A program made the position numbers and the translations under genes. Positions 33,283 through 41,524 of a stretch of DNA of 64,000 nucleotides are shown piece by piece; positions within the stretch are counted from its first letter, which is position 1; every line of letters begins with the position of its first letter. The stretch comes from Ruminococcus sp. (GTDB taxonomy: Bacteria; Bacillota_A; Clostridia; Oscillospirales; Ruminococcaceae), in NCBI RefSeq assembly GCF_024684275.1, contig NZ_JAIKXF010000010.1, forward strand, positions 1-64,000, in the 5' to 3' direction. The notes under the pieces were generated by a model that was not told the DNA's origin, made no database searches, and saw nothing but the letters and a program-made list of their open reading frames with translations.

Positions 33283-34200
33283 TCAGAAGCTTGTGGAGAT
33301 ATTTTTATCAGAAGATTCAGAGGAATATTTCCAATAGTCAATATGATCTGAGCTTATGAAGTATTCTATCTCTTTCGGCGGAGCATATTCGCCGCAAACG
33401 TCTACGATTATTAGTTTGACCTTCATTTTTTCTGGAATAATAGCCTTTATGTAGACGCTGACGCTCTGACCTACGGATATTCCTTCTCGTGTTTCGGCAA
33501 GTCCTGCCAGATTTGGTGTAAGCTCAACAAAAACACCGTAGTTTTCGATAGAACGTACTACGCCCGGTACAGTTTCGCCGGTTCTGAATTTTCTGGCATT
33601 TTCCTCCCATGTTCCGAGAAGCTCCTTATGTGTGAGGAAAATCCTTTTGTTTTCTGTTCCTTTGACGATCACTTTTATGAGCTGGCCGTTTATAAATCTG
33701 TCAGTGGGGTGAGATATACGTGAAACTGACATGGCATCTATAGGTATTAGAGATGGGATTCCGCAGCCTATATCCACAAAGCTGCCAAACTTTTCTATGT
33801 GTGAAATTCTTGCATCGATTATATCGCCTGATTTTAGTTTAGATACGAAGTTATTCTCACAATCTGTCTGAGCTGCTTTGCGGGAGAGTTTTGCTTCAAG
33901 CTCTCCCGTTTCAGTAAGCTCAAGCTCTGTTATCTTGAAGCATACTATTTTATTGACGCGTGATATAATAGCTATATCCCGCGTCTTTCCCTCACTGATG
34001 CCTATAGCTCCTTCCTCGCGCGGGATAATACCTTTTGCACAGGGAAGGTCAACTATAAGGTCGTGTGAGCTTGTACAAAGTATTGCTTTAGCTTCAAGAA
34101 TAACGCCTTTTTCCATTGCCTCTGTCAATCCCTCGGCTGAGGAAATATACCTCTGGTTTGACGGCAGAGCATATAAGCAGCCTTCTGGTCTGAAATTCAT
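33283..34200 (-). CDS. S1 RNA-binding domain protein (ribosomal protein S1-like)
   Basis: A 305-residue protein with two clear S1 domains: about 122-190 (LKSGDIIDARISHIEKFGSFVDIG) and about 207-270 (RTGETVPGVVRSIENYGVFVEL), plus a degenerate repeat near 28-95. It is shorter than full ribosomal S1 (four to six domains) and resembles the S1-like proteins common in clostridia. It probably binds single-stranded RNA in the cytosol. The ATG has GGAGGTAAAAAC just upstream. The next gene on the same strand starts 62 bases upstream and may be co-transcribed. Confidence 0.8.
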   Translation of the reverse strand: MNFRPEGCLYALPSNQRYISSAEGLTEAMEKGVILEAKAILCTSSHDLIVDLPCAKGIIPREEGAIGISEGKTRDIAIISRVNKIVCFKITELELTETGELEAKLSRKAAQTDCENNFVSKLKSGDIIDARISHIEKFGSFVDIGCGIPSLIPIDAMSVSRISHPTDRFINGQLIKVIVKGTENKRIFLTHKELLGTWEENARKFRTGETVPGVVRSIENYGVFVELTPNLAGLAETREGISVGQSVSVYIKAIIPEKMKVKLIIVDVCGEYAPPKEIEYFISSDHIDYWKYSSESSDKNISTSF

Positions 34201-34261
34201 GTTTTTACCTCCGTTATAATAACTTTGTAGTCAATCATATGCGGATGTATTGGTTTATATG

Positions 34262-34618
34262 CTACTGAGCAAATCGAATGTTCAGACCTCCCATAGCATT
34301 GAGAACGGATATAACATTATCAACCGCAGCACTTCCGCAGACAATGCAGGCAGTGGTCTTTCTGTTTTGTGCAGGTTCAGGTATAATATCCTTTGAGGTA
34401 GGCGACTCTATTACGGCAGTGAGAAAATTAGTATGGGTATTACAATATGTGGGGATAACCGTAAATGCAGAGCTGCGTCCAAGTCTTGCAGAACGCTCGG
34501 CTATCCTGTTATACATCATTTTAGCAGAATAAACATAGTCTACACTTTCACGTACACGCCTCATAGCGTACTCTGCAAGCTCGGGGGATTCAAATTCGGC
34601 AGTAACTCTTGAGATCAT
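34262..34618 (-). CDS. Small protein of unknown function
   Basis: A 118-residue protein I do not recognise. It begins MISRVTAEFESPELAEYAMRRVRES, reminiscent of a ferredoxin-like beta-alpha-beta unit, has a basic Tyr-rich helix (VDYVYSAKMMYNRI), a Pro/Lys linker (about 75-90) and ends ACIVCGSAAVDNVISVLNAMGG with a CxxC-less pair of cysteines. No signal peptide or membrane helix. AAAGGAA precedes the ATG by 5 bases, so the frame is likely real. It lies upstream of the S1-domain gene on the same strand. Confidence 0.6.
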   Translation of the reverse strand: MISRVTAEFESPELAEYAMRRVRESVDYVYSAKMMYNRIAERSARLGRSSAFTVIPTYCNTHTNFLTAVIESPTSKDIIPEPAQNRKTTACIVCGSAAVDNVISVLNAMGGLNIRFAQ

Positions 34619-34714
34619 AAAAATTTCCTTTCTATTTTTTGTATGGGTTCAATATGAATAATTGCAAGTTTTTATTATTTTTCACCAAAATGAAAAAAAT
34701 ATACTCGTAAAATA

Positions 34715-34743
34715 TTGATTTGAGAGCATTTTTAGGGTATAAT
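34715..34743 (+). promoter_or_regulatory. Sigma-A promoter of the DUF951-prfA-M18 operon
   Basis: TTGATT (34715-34720) and TATAAT (34738-34743) with 17-base spacing, 45 bases before the DUF951 start. Confidence 0.7.
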
Positions 34744-34788
34744 AAAAATGTTCGATTTTTTCTATTTACGCGAAAGGGGGATAATGTC

Positions 34789-34977
34789 TTGGATATCAGA
34801 CCGGGTGATGTACTTACAATGAAGAAGAACCACCCATGCGGCTGCAGTGAAATGTTCGTAATTCGTGCAGGAATGGATTTCAGATTAAGATGTGTCAAGT
34901 GTGCAAGAGAATTTATGGTCGCCCGCAATAAGATTGAAAAGAGTATCCGAAGCGTAAAACACGCCGATGAGGGTTAG
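34789..34977 (+). CDS. DUF951 family small protein
   Basis: A 62-residue protein matching DUF951, widespread in Firmicutes and of unknown function. TTG at 34789 is chosen: AAAGGGGG lies 8 bases upstream and the protein then begins LDIRPGDVLTMKKNHPCGC, the usual DUF951 start. RAGMDFRLRCVKCAREFMVARNKIEK follows the family, with four cysteines in CGC and CVKC arrangements suggesting a zinc site. Homologues often sit next to translation or chromosome-segregation genes; here prfA follows after 49 bases. Confidence 0.88.
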   Translation: MDIRPGDVLTMKKNHPCGCSEMFVIRAGMDFRLRCVKCAREFMVARNKIEKSIRSVKHADEG

Positions 34978-35026
34978 CACAGAACAGTATTTTTTGTAAT
35001 ATTTTTAGCATTAAGGAGAATACTGA

Positions 35027-36100
35027 ATGTTTGAAAAGCTTGCATTAATGGAGCAAAAATATGAAGAGATAAGTGCTAAGCTCTCTGATCCTGATATTAT
35101 CAGCGATAATAAGCTGTACACTCAGCTTATGAAGGAGTTCAAGAACATGACTCCTATTATCGAGAAATACAGGGAATACAAAAAAGCACAGTCAGACTTT
35201 GATGAGGCTAAGGAACTTCTTGAAACCGGAGGTATTGATAAGGAGTTCAAGGAAATGGCTCAGGCTGAGTACGAAGATTCAAGAGAAAAAATGGATACTT
35301 GTACGCAGGAGCTAAAAGTTCTTCTCTTGCCAAAGGATCCAAACGACGATAAAAGCGTTATTATTGAGATCAGAGGAGGCGCAGGCGGCGAGGAGGCATC
35401 GCTGTTTGCCAATTCCCTCTATCGTATGTATACAATGTACGCAGAGACTATGGGATGGAAGCAGGAAGTCCTCAGCGCCAATCCGACAGAACTTGGCGGA
35501 TTTAAGGAAATTAGCTTCTCCATAGAGGGCGACGGTGCTTATTCACGTCTGAAGTATGAAAGCGGAGTCCACCGTGTACAGCGCGTTCCCGAAACAGAAT
35601 CACAGGGACGTATCCACACCTCGACAGTTACCGTGGCTGTTCTCGTTGAAGCAGACGAGGTAGAGCTTGAAATTAATCCCACGGATCTTAAAATAGACTA
35701 TTTCCGCGCAAGCGGTGCAGGCGGACAGCATATAAATAAAACAGAGTCCGCTGTAAGAATAACTTATCTCCCCACTAATACTGTGGTGGAGTGTCAGGAC
35801 GAAAGAAGCCAGCATAAGAACAAAGATAAAGCAATGAAAATTCTGCGCTCACGAATTTACGAGGCTATGCAGGAGGAGCAAGACGCAAAGATCGCATCGG
35901 AGAGAAAAATGCAGGTCGGTACCGGTGACCGCTCCGAAAGGATCAGAACATACAATTATCCGCAGGGACGTCTTACGGATCACCGTATAGGTCTGACAAT
36001 TTACAGACTTGAGGACATTCTTAACGGAAATCTTGATGAAGTGTTTGATGCGCTTGCAACTGCCGATCAGGCTGCCAAGCTCGCAAGTCAGGAAGCGTAG
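35027..36100 (+). CDS. prfA: Peptide chain release factor 1
   Basis: A 357-residue class-I release factor that reads UAA and [18 protein letters not shown] near residue 231 holds the universal GGQ that triggers peptidyl-tRNA hydrolysis, and [14 protein letters not shown] near 185 holds the PxT anticodon-like tripeptide (PET, as in Bacillus). The presence of a normal RF1 gene means that UAG should be an efficient stop here, relevant to the interrupted EAL gene at 6035. GGAGAATACTGA precedes the ATG. It leads directly into sua5 (5-base gap). No prmC methyltransferase gene is adjacent. Confidence 0.96.
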   Translation: MFEKLALMEQKYEEISAKLSDPDIISDNKLYTQLMKEFKNMTPIIEKYREYKKAQSDFDEAKELLETGGIDKEFKEMAQAEYEDSREKMDTCTQELKVLLLPKDPNDDKSVIIEIRGGAGGEEASLFANSLYRMYTMYAETMGWKQEVLSANPTELGGFKEISFSIEGDGAYSRLKYESGVHRVQRVPETESQGRIHTSTVTVAVLVEADEVELEINPTDLKIDYFRASGAGGQHINKTESAVRITYLPTNTVVECQDERSQHKNKDKAMKILRSRIYEAMQEEQDAKIASERKMQVGTGDRSERIRTYNYPQGRLTDHRIGLTIYRLEDILNGNLDEVFDALATADQAAKLASQEA

Positions 36101-36105
36101 TTTTT

Positions 36106-37119
36106 ATGGATACAGTTTTACTAAATAACAAGGAAAAAGACCTTGAAATAGCTGCTGAATTTATTAAAAAGGGCGAGATAGTCGGTATACCTACAGAAAC
36201 TGTCTACGGTCTTGGTGCAGATGCTTCCAATGAAGCTGCTGTACGCAAGGTATTTGAGGCAAAGGGCAGACCTGCTGATAATCCACTGATCGTACATCTT
36301 GCAGACTTTTCACAGGCTGTGGATTATACCTCTTTTATACCGTCCCTTGCATACAGACTTGCCGAGCGTTTCTGCCCGGGACCTCTGACAATGGTACTTC
36401 CTAAAAACGAGAGAATACCTATGATAACCTCGGGCGGACTTGATACCGTAGGCATAAGAGTACCTTCTCACCCTGTAATGCATAGGATAATCGAGCTTTC
36501 AGGCAGACCTATTGCTGCTCCGTCAGCGAATACATCGGGATATCCAAGCCCTACATCAGCAGAACACGTTATGCGTGATATGAGCGGCAAGATTGCAGCT
36601 GTAGTTGACGGCGGAAGCTCAGAGTTCGGTGTTGAGTCAACAGTGATCTCAATTGAGGGTGAGGGGACAGCAAGGATACTCCGCCCCGGCTGTGTCACAA
36701 GGGAAATGCTCCTTGAAGTATGTGATGAGGTCATAATCGACCACGCTATACTTCATGAGCTTGAAGCAGGACAAAAAGCCGCTTCTCCCGGAATGAAGTA
36801 CAAGCACTATTCGCCAAAGGCAGATATAATCATGGTCGAGGGCTCGCTTGAAGGCTTTATCTCCTATGTGGGAGCCCATAACGGCGACGGCGTGTATTCG
36901 CTTATTTTCGATAATGACAGAGAGAATTTTCCATACAGATATATGACCTATGGCGCAGACAGTTCTCAGCAGGCACATCTTTTGTTCCAGAGACTCCGAG
37001 AGCTTGACGATATAGGTGCAAGGACAGTCTATGTCCGCGCTCCCGAAACAGAGGGTGTCGGACTTGCAGTATATAACCGCCTTATAAGAGCGGCAGGATT
37101 CGAGGTGATAAGGATATGA
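36106..37119 (+). CDS. L-threonylcarbamoyladenylate synthase (Sua5/YwlC type)
   Basis: A 337-residue enzyme that makes threonylcarbamoyl-AMP for the t6A37 modification of ANN-decoding tRNAs. The YrdC domain has GEIVGIPTETVYGLGADA, KGRPADNPLIVH, PGPLTMVLP and RPIAAPSANTSGYPSPT. A C-terminal Sua5 domain (from about 225, ASPGMKYKHYSPKA onward) makes it the long form. In Bacillus the homologue lies close to prfA as well. Its stop overlaps the coaE start as ATGA. Confidence 0.93.
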   Translation: MDTVLLNNKEKDLEIAAEFIKKGEIVGIPTETVYGLGADASNEAAVRKVFEAKGRPADNPLIVHLADFSQAVDYTSFIPSLAYRLAERFCPGPLTMVLPKNERIPMITSGGLDTVGIRVPSHPVMHRIIELSGRPIAAPSANTSGYPSPTSAEHVMRDMSGKIAAVVDGGSSEFGVESTVISIEGEGTARILRPGCVTREMLLEVCDEVIIDHAILHELEAGQKAASPGMKYKHYSPKADIIMVEGSLEGFISYVGAHNGDGVYSLIFDNDRENFPYRYMTYGADSSQQAHLLFQRLRELDDIGARTVYVRAPETEGVGLAVYNRLIRAAGFEVIRI

Positions 37120-37763
37120 ACAGTCTCAACGGAGTCATGGTCGTAGGACTTACTGGGCAAACAGGGGCAGGGAAGAGCACGGTCTCTAAGATATTTGCCT
37201 CCAATGGCTTTACAGTTATCAACTGCGATCAGGTGGCTCGCAAAATAGTTGAAAAGGGCACTAAGTGCCTCGATGAAATAGCTGATCTTTTCGGTTCGGC
37301 TGTTATAAATGAGGACGGAACTCTGAACAGACGCGGACTTGCAGGTATAGTTTTTTCCGATAAGTCCAAGCTTGAAGCACTTACAACTATTACATATCCT
37401 TACATCACAGGCGAGATACTTCGCCAGATAAGAGTACATTCAATGAAAGGCGAGAAGCTGATACTTCTCGATGCTCCTACACTGTTTGAGAGCCGTGCTG
37501 ATGATTTCTGCGAGATAATCATTTCAGTCCTTGCAGATGCTGATATACGCGAAAAGCGTATCATCGCCCGTGACGGACTTACAGCAGAACAGGCTCACAG
37601 ACGTATGAACTCTCAGCTTGATGAAGAATTCTTCAAGAGCCATTCAGACTATATAATCCACAATAACGGCAATATGGACACAGTGAACGGCATAGCATGG
37701 GAGGTATCAGGAAAGATACGTGAGCTTTTTAAAAGCAAACAGACTCCAATGAAGGTGCAATAA
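37116..37763 (+). CDS. coaE: Dephospho-CoA kinase
   Basis: A 215-residue P-loop kinase for the last step of coenzyme A synthesis. Walker A is GLTGQTGAGKST (11-22), followed by INCDQVARKIVEKG (CD at the substrate site), ITYPYITGEI, LILLDAPTLFES and a lid with RIIARDGLTAEQAHRRMNSQ. The start overlaps the previous stop by four bases, so translation is coupled. Confidence 0.93.
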   Translation: MNSLNGVMVVGLTGQTGAGKSTVSKIFASNGFTVINCDQVARKIVEKGTKCLDEIADLFGSAVINEDGTLNRRGLAGIVFSDKSKLEALTTITYPYITGEILRQIRVHSMKGEKLILLDAPTLFESRADDFCEIIISVLADADIREKRIIARDGLTAEQAHRRMNSQLDEEFFKSHSDYIIHNNGNMDTVNGIAWEVSGKIRELFKSKQTPMKVQ

Positions 37764-37814
37764 CTCAGTCATAAACGGCTGTGCTATAGATTTTCTGCGA
37801 AAGGAGAAATATTA

Positions 37815-39218
37815 ATGGCAGAAAAAAAGGATTCCGTAAAGAAGCTCAAGGAAAAGCTTCTTAAACAGCACAAAAACGCTTATCATCTTGTTTCTGACAA
37901 AGAGGTTAAAGCCTGCGATAAATTCTGCGAAGGCTATAAGGACTTCATGAATAAGGCAAAGATAGAGCGCGAAGCAGTTATATACTCAATTGAACTTCTC
38001 AAGAAAAAAGGTTTTGTTGAATTTAAAGCAGGCATGAAGCTCAAAGCAGGAGACAAGATATACCGCAATAACCGCGGCAAGTCTGTTCTTGCAGCTATCA
38101 TCGGTACAGCTCCTATTACAGAGGGCATAAGACTCTGTGCGGCTCATATTGATTCGCCAAGACTTGATCTCAAGCAGAATCCTTTGTATGAGGACACAGA
38201 AATGGCTTTGTTCAAGACTCATTACTACGGCGGTATCAAGAAGTATCAATGGACAGCTATCCCTCTTGCACTTCACGGTGTAGTTATAAAAGCTGACGGT
38301 ACAAGCGTTCCTGTAAATATCGGTGAGGACGATAATGATCCTGTTTTCTGTGTTACTGACCTGCTGCCGCATCTTGCAGCAGCACAGATGCAGAAGCCTC
38401 TTGCAAAGGGCATCACAGGTGAGCAGCTTAATATTGTCATCGGCTCACGTCCTTTCAAGGACGATGAGGAGAGCGGCTCTGTAAAGCTCAATATAATGAA
38501 TATTCTTTTTGAGAAGTACGGCATTACTGAGGCTGATTTTATTTCATCAGAGCTTGAAGCGGTTCCGGCATTTAAGGCAAATGACATCGGCTTTGACAGA
38601 AGCATGATAGGTGCTTACGGTCACGATGACAAGGTGTGCGCTTATCCTGCGCTTATTGCAACAGCAGAGTGTAAGAAGCCAAAGCATACCGTAGTTACAA
38701 TACTTACCGATAAGGAAGAGACAGGCAGCGACGGAAACACAGGTCTCCGCTCCGCATATCTTAAATATTTCGTTGCGGACATCGCTGAAATTCTCGGCAG
38801 TGATGCAAGAACTGTTCTTTCAGCTTCTGAATGCTTATCAGCAGATGTAAATGCTGCATATGATCCTACATTCCCAGAGGTAAATGAGCGCAATAACAGT
38901 GCTTATATAAACCACGGTGTAGTTATTACAAAGTATACAGGCGCCCGCGGCAAGGCCGGCACCTCAGATGCTTCTGCTGAATTCACCGGTCGTATCAGAA
39001 GACTTATGGATTCAAAGAATGTTATCTGGCAGACAGGTGAGCTTGGCAAGGTGGACGAAGGCGGCGGCGGTACAGTAGCTGCTTACATTGCTAACCTTAA
39101 TGTAGACACCATCGACCTCGGAGTACCTGTGCTTTCGATGCACGCTCCATATGAGATAGTTTCCAAGCTTGATACCTATATGGCGTATAAAGCCTTTGAA
39201 GTATTCATGGCAGACTAA
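37815..39218 (+). CDS. M18 family aminopeptidase
   Basis: A 467-residue metallo-aminopeptidase of the M18 family (aspartyl aminopeptidase/aminopeptidase I type), cytosolic. Metal-binding and catalytic blocks are AAHIDSPRLDLK (about 112-123), DKEETGSDGNTGLRS (about 297-311), SADVNAAYDPTFPE and VPVLSMHAPYEIVSK near the end with the last His ligand. AAGGAG precedes the ATG by 8 bases. It is the last gene of the operon and is followed by a terminator. It probably degrades peptides released by proteases. Confidence 0.92.
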   Translation: MAEKKDSVKKLKEKLLKQHKNAYHLVSDKEVKACDKFCEGYKDFMNKAKIEREAVIYSIELLKKKGFVEFKAGMKLKAGDKIYRNNRGKSVLAAIIGTAPITEGIRLCAAHIDSPRLDLKQNPLYEDTEMALFKTHYYGGIKKYQWTAIPLALHGVVIKADGTSVPVNIGEDDNDPVFCVTDLLPHLAAAQMQKPLAKGITGEQLNIVIGSRPFKDDEESGSVKLNIMNILFEKYGITEADFISSELEAVPAFKANDIGFDRSMIGAYGHDDKVCAYPALIATAECKKPKHTVVTILTDKEETGSDGNTGLRSAYLKYFVADIAEILGSDARTVLSASECLSADVNAAYDPTFPEVNERNNSAYINHGVVITKYTGARGKAGTSDASAEFTGRIRRLMDSKNVIWQTGELGKVDEGGGGTVAAYIANLNVDTIDLGVPVLSMHAPYEIVSKLDTYMAYKAFEVFMAD

Positions 39219-39222
39219 TATC

Positions 39223-39252
39223 AAAGCCCTCGGCGATGTCGAGGGCTTTTTT
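39223..39252 (+). terminator. Terminator of the prfA-M18 operon
   Basis: AAAGCCCTCG (39223-39232) pairs with CGAGGGCTTT (39240-39249), followed by a T-run, 4 bases after the stop. Confidence 0.92.
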
Positions 39253-39330
39253 ACAAATAATTACAATTTGGAAATATATACTTAAATATTACTTATCAAC
39301 AATCTATATATCGGGATTAATTATTTATAT

Positions 39331-39359
39331 TTGCAATAAGTATTGCATTATGCTATAAT
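39331..39359 (+). promoter_or_regulatory. Promoter of a putative small RNA
   Basis: TTGCAA (39331-39336) and TATAAT (39354-39359) with 17-base spacing; TGC before TATAAT forms an extended -10. No coding frame with a ribosome site follows. Confidence 0.6.
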
Positions 39360-39365
39360 AATTTA

Positions 39366-39453
39366 TGGAAAGTCATTCTTTCATAAATGACAATCTCATA
39401 TCCCCTTATTAAGAATGAGAACCTCCCCCCTAATGGCTCTCATTCTTTTTTTT
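39366..39453 (+). ncRNA. Putative trans-acting small RNA with C-rich terminator loop
   Basis: A predicted transcript of about 88 bases from the promoter at 39331 to a terminator. The 5' part folds as a hairpin (ATTTATG-GAAAG with CTTTCATAAAT, 39361-39388, one bulge). A single-stranded linker with ATATCCCC follows. The terminator stem AAGAATGAGA (39411-39420) pairs perfectly with TCTCATTCTT (39438-39447), followed by T-run, and its 17-base loop contains CCTCCCCCC (39422-39430), complementary to Shine-Dalgarno sequences. C-rich exposed loops with this layout are typical of Gram-positive base-pairing small RNAs. No ORF fits. The RNA is inferred; I do not recognise an Rfam family. Confidence 0.5.
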
Positions 39454-39460
39454 ACAAAAA

Positions 39461-39498
39461 ATCCCCGATCAAAGACGGATAACCGTCTGATCGGGGTT
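39461..39498. terminator. Long two-part hairpin, likely terminator in the minus direction
   Basis: CCCCGATC (39463-39470) pairs with GATCGGGG (39489-39496) and, inside, AGACGG with CCGTCT around ATAA. On the minus strand ATTTTTTGT follows, so it may end transcripts coming from lysR; on the plus strand the trailing tract is TTTATTTTAT. Confidence 0.6.
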
Positions 39499-39669
39499 TA
39501 TTTTATATTTACTCATCAACTAATAATTGGCTTTATACAGTTTTAAAAAACCAATTTTTAGTTGTCAAAGTGCAAGAAAAAATAAATAAACCAATAGTTT
39601 TTCTTGCGCTTTGTTTTGCCCGACAGGGCAAAATGAGCTTGATATAAAAGAATGTGATGCACAAATTAT
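39499..39669. other. Gene-free stretch with three further inverted repeats
   Basis: CAACTAATAATTGG (39517-39530) pairs with CCAATTTTTAGTTG (39551-39564), one mismatch. Around 39571-39612 GTGCAAGAAAAA faces TTTTTCTTGCGC. TTTTGCCC-GACA-GGGCAAAA forms a tight hairpin at 39613-39632. No ORF with a ribosome site is present. It may be the 3' untranslated region of lysR or a decayed or miniature mobile element. Confidence 0.45.
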
Positions 39670-40608
39670 TTATATTTCAAGACCTTCGATTTTGTCTGCA
39701 TATTCATAAACAGTCCTTATGCAGTCTGAAATAAGGGCGTTGTTTTCGCTTGCCTTACGATAGATGATCATATCGCGGTTAAGGTTATTAGCATAAGAGC
39801 ACTTTCTTGTAACAAGCTCGTTGAACCTTAAAATGCTCTGTGACATAGGTGCGACCCACATATAGGCATTTTTTACAGTCTTGAGCATACTTATCTGAGT
39901 ACCTCTGTCATAGATGAGGATACGTTTTGTAGAGCGCTTTTCATCATAATCCTGATTGATAGCAGCTCGTCTGACCATTTCAGGCTCATCATCACCGTGG
40001 ATTATCTCCGGGTATTCTGAAAGACGCTCAAATGGGACATCATCATATTTAGCAAGAGGGTGTTTAGCGCTCATAACGATCTGTAGCGGGAACTCCATTA
40101 TCGTTCTGCCGACAAGATTTCGTGCTTTAAGGCGGCTTTCGATCATTTCCGCATATGTGCTTGGAATACGGATAAATCCCACATCGTATTTGCCTGCACA
40201 AATATCCTCAAGTACCTTTGCAGTGCTTGTTTCCATTACATGGACCTCGATCTTGTCAGTTTTATCAATATATTTACTGATAAATTTGCCGATAGCCGCA
40301 GTAGCGTAAGTGGAACGTGCAGCAGCTACCTTTAGTTTCATTTCGTTATCAGGAGTCTGTGCGTAGTCTCTTTCAAGGCTCTGCATTTCATCAACAATAG
40401 TCTGAGCACGGGCAAGGAACTCTTCGCCCTCAGGAGTTAATATCATACCATTGGGAGAACGATTGAATATCTGTATACCGAGTGAAGCCTCCAGTTCTTT
40501 AAGAGCTATACTGATATTAGGCTGAGCCTGATAGAGCTTCTTAGCCGCTTTTGTAATACTGCCTTCTCTTGCGACGGCAATAACATATTCAAGCTGCTGT
40601 ATTTTCAT
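39670..40608 (-). CDS. LysR family transcriptional regulator
   Basis: A 312-residue LysR-type regulator. ATG at 40608 has AGGA 7 bases upstream; an in-frame TTG two codons earlier sits too close to it. The N-terminal winged helix (about 1-60) reads MKIQQLEYVIAVAREGSITKAAKKL, QPNISIALKELE, GIQIFNRSPNGMILTPEGE. The rest is the inducer-binding domain (from about 90). No divergent target gene is adjacent, which is unusual for the family, so its targets are not indicated. It seems to have a long leader from a promoter at 40834-40862. Confidence 0.9.
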   Translation of the reverse strand: MKIQQLEYVIAVAREGSITKAAKKLYQAQPNISIALKELEASLGIQIFNRSPNGMILTPEGEEFLARAQTIVDEMQSLERDYAQTPDNEMKLKVAAARSTYATAAIGKFISKYIDKTDKIEVHVMETSTAKVLEDICAGKYDVGFIRIPSTYAEMIESRLKARNLVGRTIMEFPLQIVMSAKHPLAKYDDVPFERLSEYPEIIHGDDEPEMVRRAAINQDYDEKRSTKRILIYDRGTQISMLKTVKNAYMWVAPMSQSILRFNELVTRKCSYANNLNRDMIIYRKASENNALISDCIRTVYEYADKIEGLEI

Positions 40609-40833
40609 AAGCAAATCCTACCTTATTTTTATTTTATAGCAAACTATATAAATATTATATCACCATATAAATGAAATTGCAATACCAATTTCAGAATAAT
40701 TTAATTTAAGCTAAAGATGCTAAATTAAGTTATTTTATTATGATTTAAAATAAATTATATAAGCTTTGCTTTATCTCAAATTCACCGCATTAATAAATTT
40801 TGTAAAGGTGCTTTTGAGCAAACATCGAGTACT
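40609..40833 (-). other. AT-rich leader of lysR
   Basis: About 220 bases between the predicted transcript start and the lysR start. Very AT-rich, with a near-inverted pair AATTTAATTTAAGC and GCTAAATTAAGTT around 40700-40732. No known riboswitch motif or ORF was recognised. LysR proteins often bind T-N11-A dyads in their own upstream region. Confidence 0.35.
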
Positions 40834-40862
40834 ATTGTATCACAAAATCCGTGATTTGTCAA
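40834..40862 (-). promoter_or_regulatory. Sigma-A promoter reading toward lysR
   Basis: On the minus strand TTGACA (40862-40857) and TACAAT (40839-40834) with 17-base spacing. The only downstream gene is lysR, about 225 bases away. Confidence 0.7.
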
Positions 40863-40880
40863 AGCTTAATTATGTTTTCT

Positions 40881-40916
40881 AAAAAAGGACTGCCGATCTC
40901 TCAGCAGTCCTTTTTT
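40881..40916 (-). terminator. Terminator of the MoxR-DUF58-transglutaminase-DUF308 operon
   Basis: AAAAAAGGACTGC (40881-40893) pairs perfectly with GCAGTCCTTTTTT (40904-40916), directly downstream of the DUF308 stop on the minus strand, with a T-run. Confidence 0.9.
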
Positions 40917-40917
40917 A

Positions 40918-41523
40918 TTATTGGATCTTAGGTTGGTTGTCGCTGTCATTTACATCGTGACCTACCGTATCGATTATGTCATCATATCTTTTAGCGGCTG
41001 AAGAGCTGTTTACAACTCCGCCATTTCGCTCACTGATAACATAGGCAACATAAAAGTTGAACAAAGCATAGCAGATCAAGATGATGCCGACAATGATTCG
41101 TATCAAATTTCCGCCCTTGAAAGGTTCAAAAATAAGGAATACAGAGCTGATAAGAAGAATTATACCAAAAATAAGCTGAATTATTTTCAAGCCTTTTTTC
41201 ATTTCCTTTGACAGCGCTTTGATTATTTGAACAATAGCTATTATCAGGATAGCAAAGCCTAAAATGATAGAGATATGAGCACTTATGACTTTTGGGAGAC
41301 ACATTATGAATAATCCTATTGCGATCCCTATACCTCCTGCCGGAAGCAGTGAGCCGTCTCCCTTAGTGATACCGCCAAGAGATGTCAGCAAACTTCCTAC
41401 GACGATTATTCCGCCTAAGATATAGAATGTCCAAGATATAACATTAGGGAAGAACGCAAAGCATACACCGCATACTGCAAGAAGAATACCCTTTATAATA
41501 TATCCTGAGTTGTCTATCTTCAT
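40918..41523 (-). CDS. DUF308 (HdeD-like) membrane protein
   Basis: A 201-residue protein with six predicted membrane helices in three pairs, matching the DUF308/HdeD repeat (GILLAVCGVCFAFFPNVISWTFYILGGIIVVGSLL; LPKVISAHISIILGFAILIIAIVQIIKAL; LIRIIVGIILICYALFNFYVAY). The soluble tail (about 165-201) is Ser/Asn/Asp-rich. Function unknown. It is the last gene of an operon, 1 base after the transglutaminase-like gene. Confidence 0.8.
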   Translation of the reverse strand: MKIDNSGYIIKGILLAVCGVCFAFFPNVISWTFYILGGIIVVGSLLTSLGGITKGDGSLLPAGGIGIAIGLFIMCLPKVISAHISIILGFAILIIAIVQIIKALSKEMKKGLKIIQLIFGIILLISSVFLIFEPFKGGNLIRIIVGIILICYALFNFYVAYVISERNGGVVNSSSAAKRYDDIIDTVGHDVNDSDNQPKIQ

Positions 41524-41524
41524 A

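Noticed and set aside
39461..39632. Insertion sequence or CRISPR array
   Set aside because: No transposase frame, no direct repeats with regular spacers; only unrelated inverted repeats are seen.
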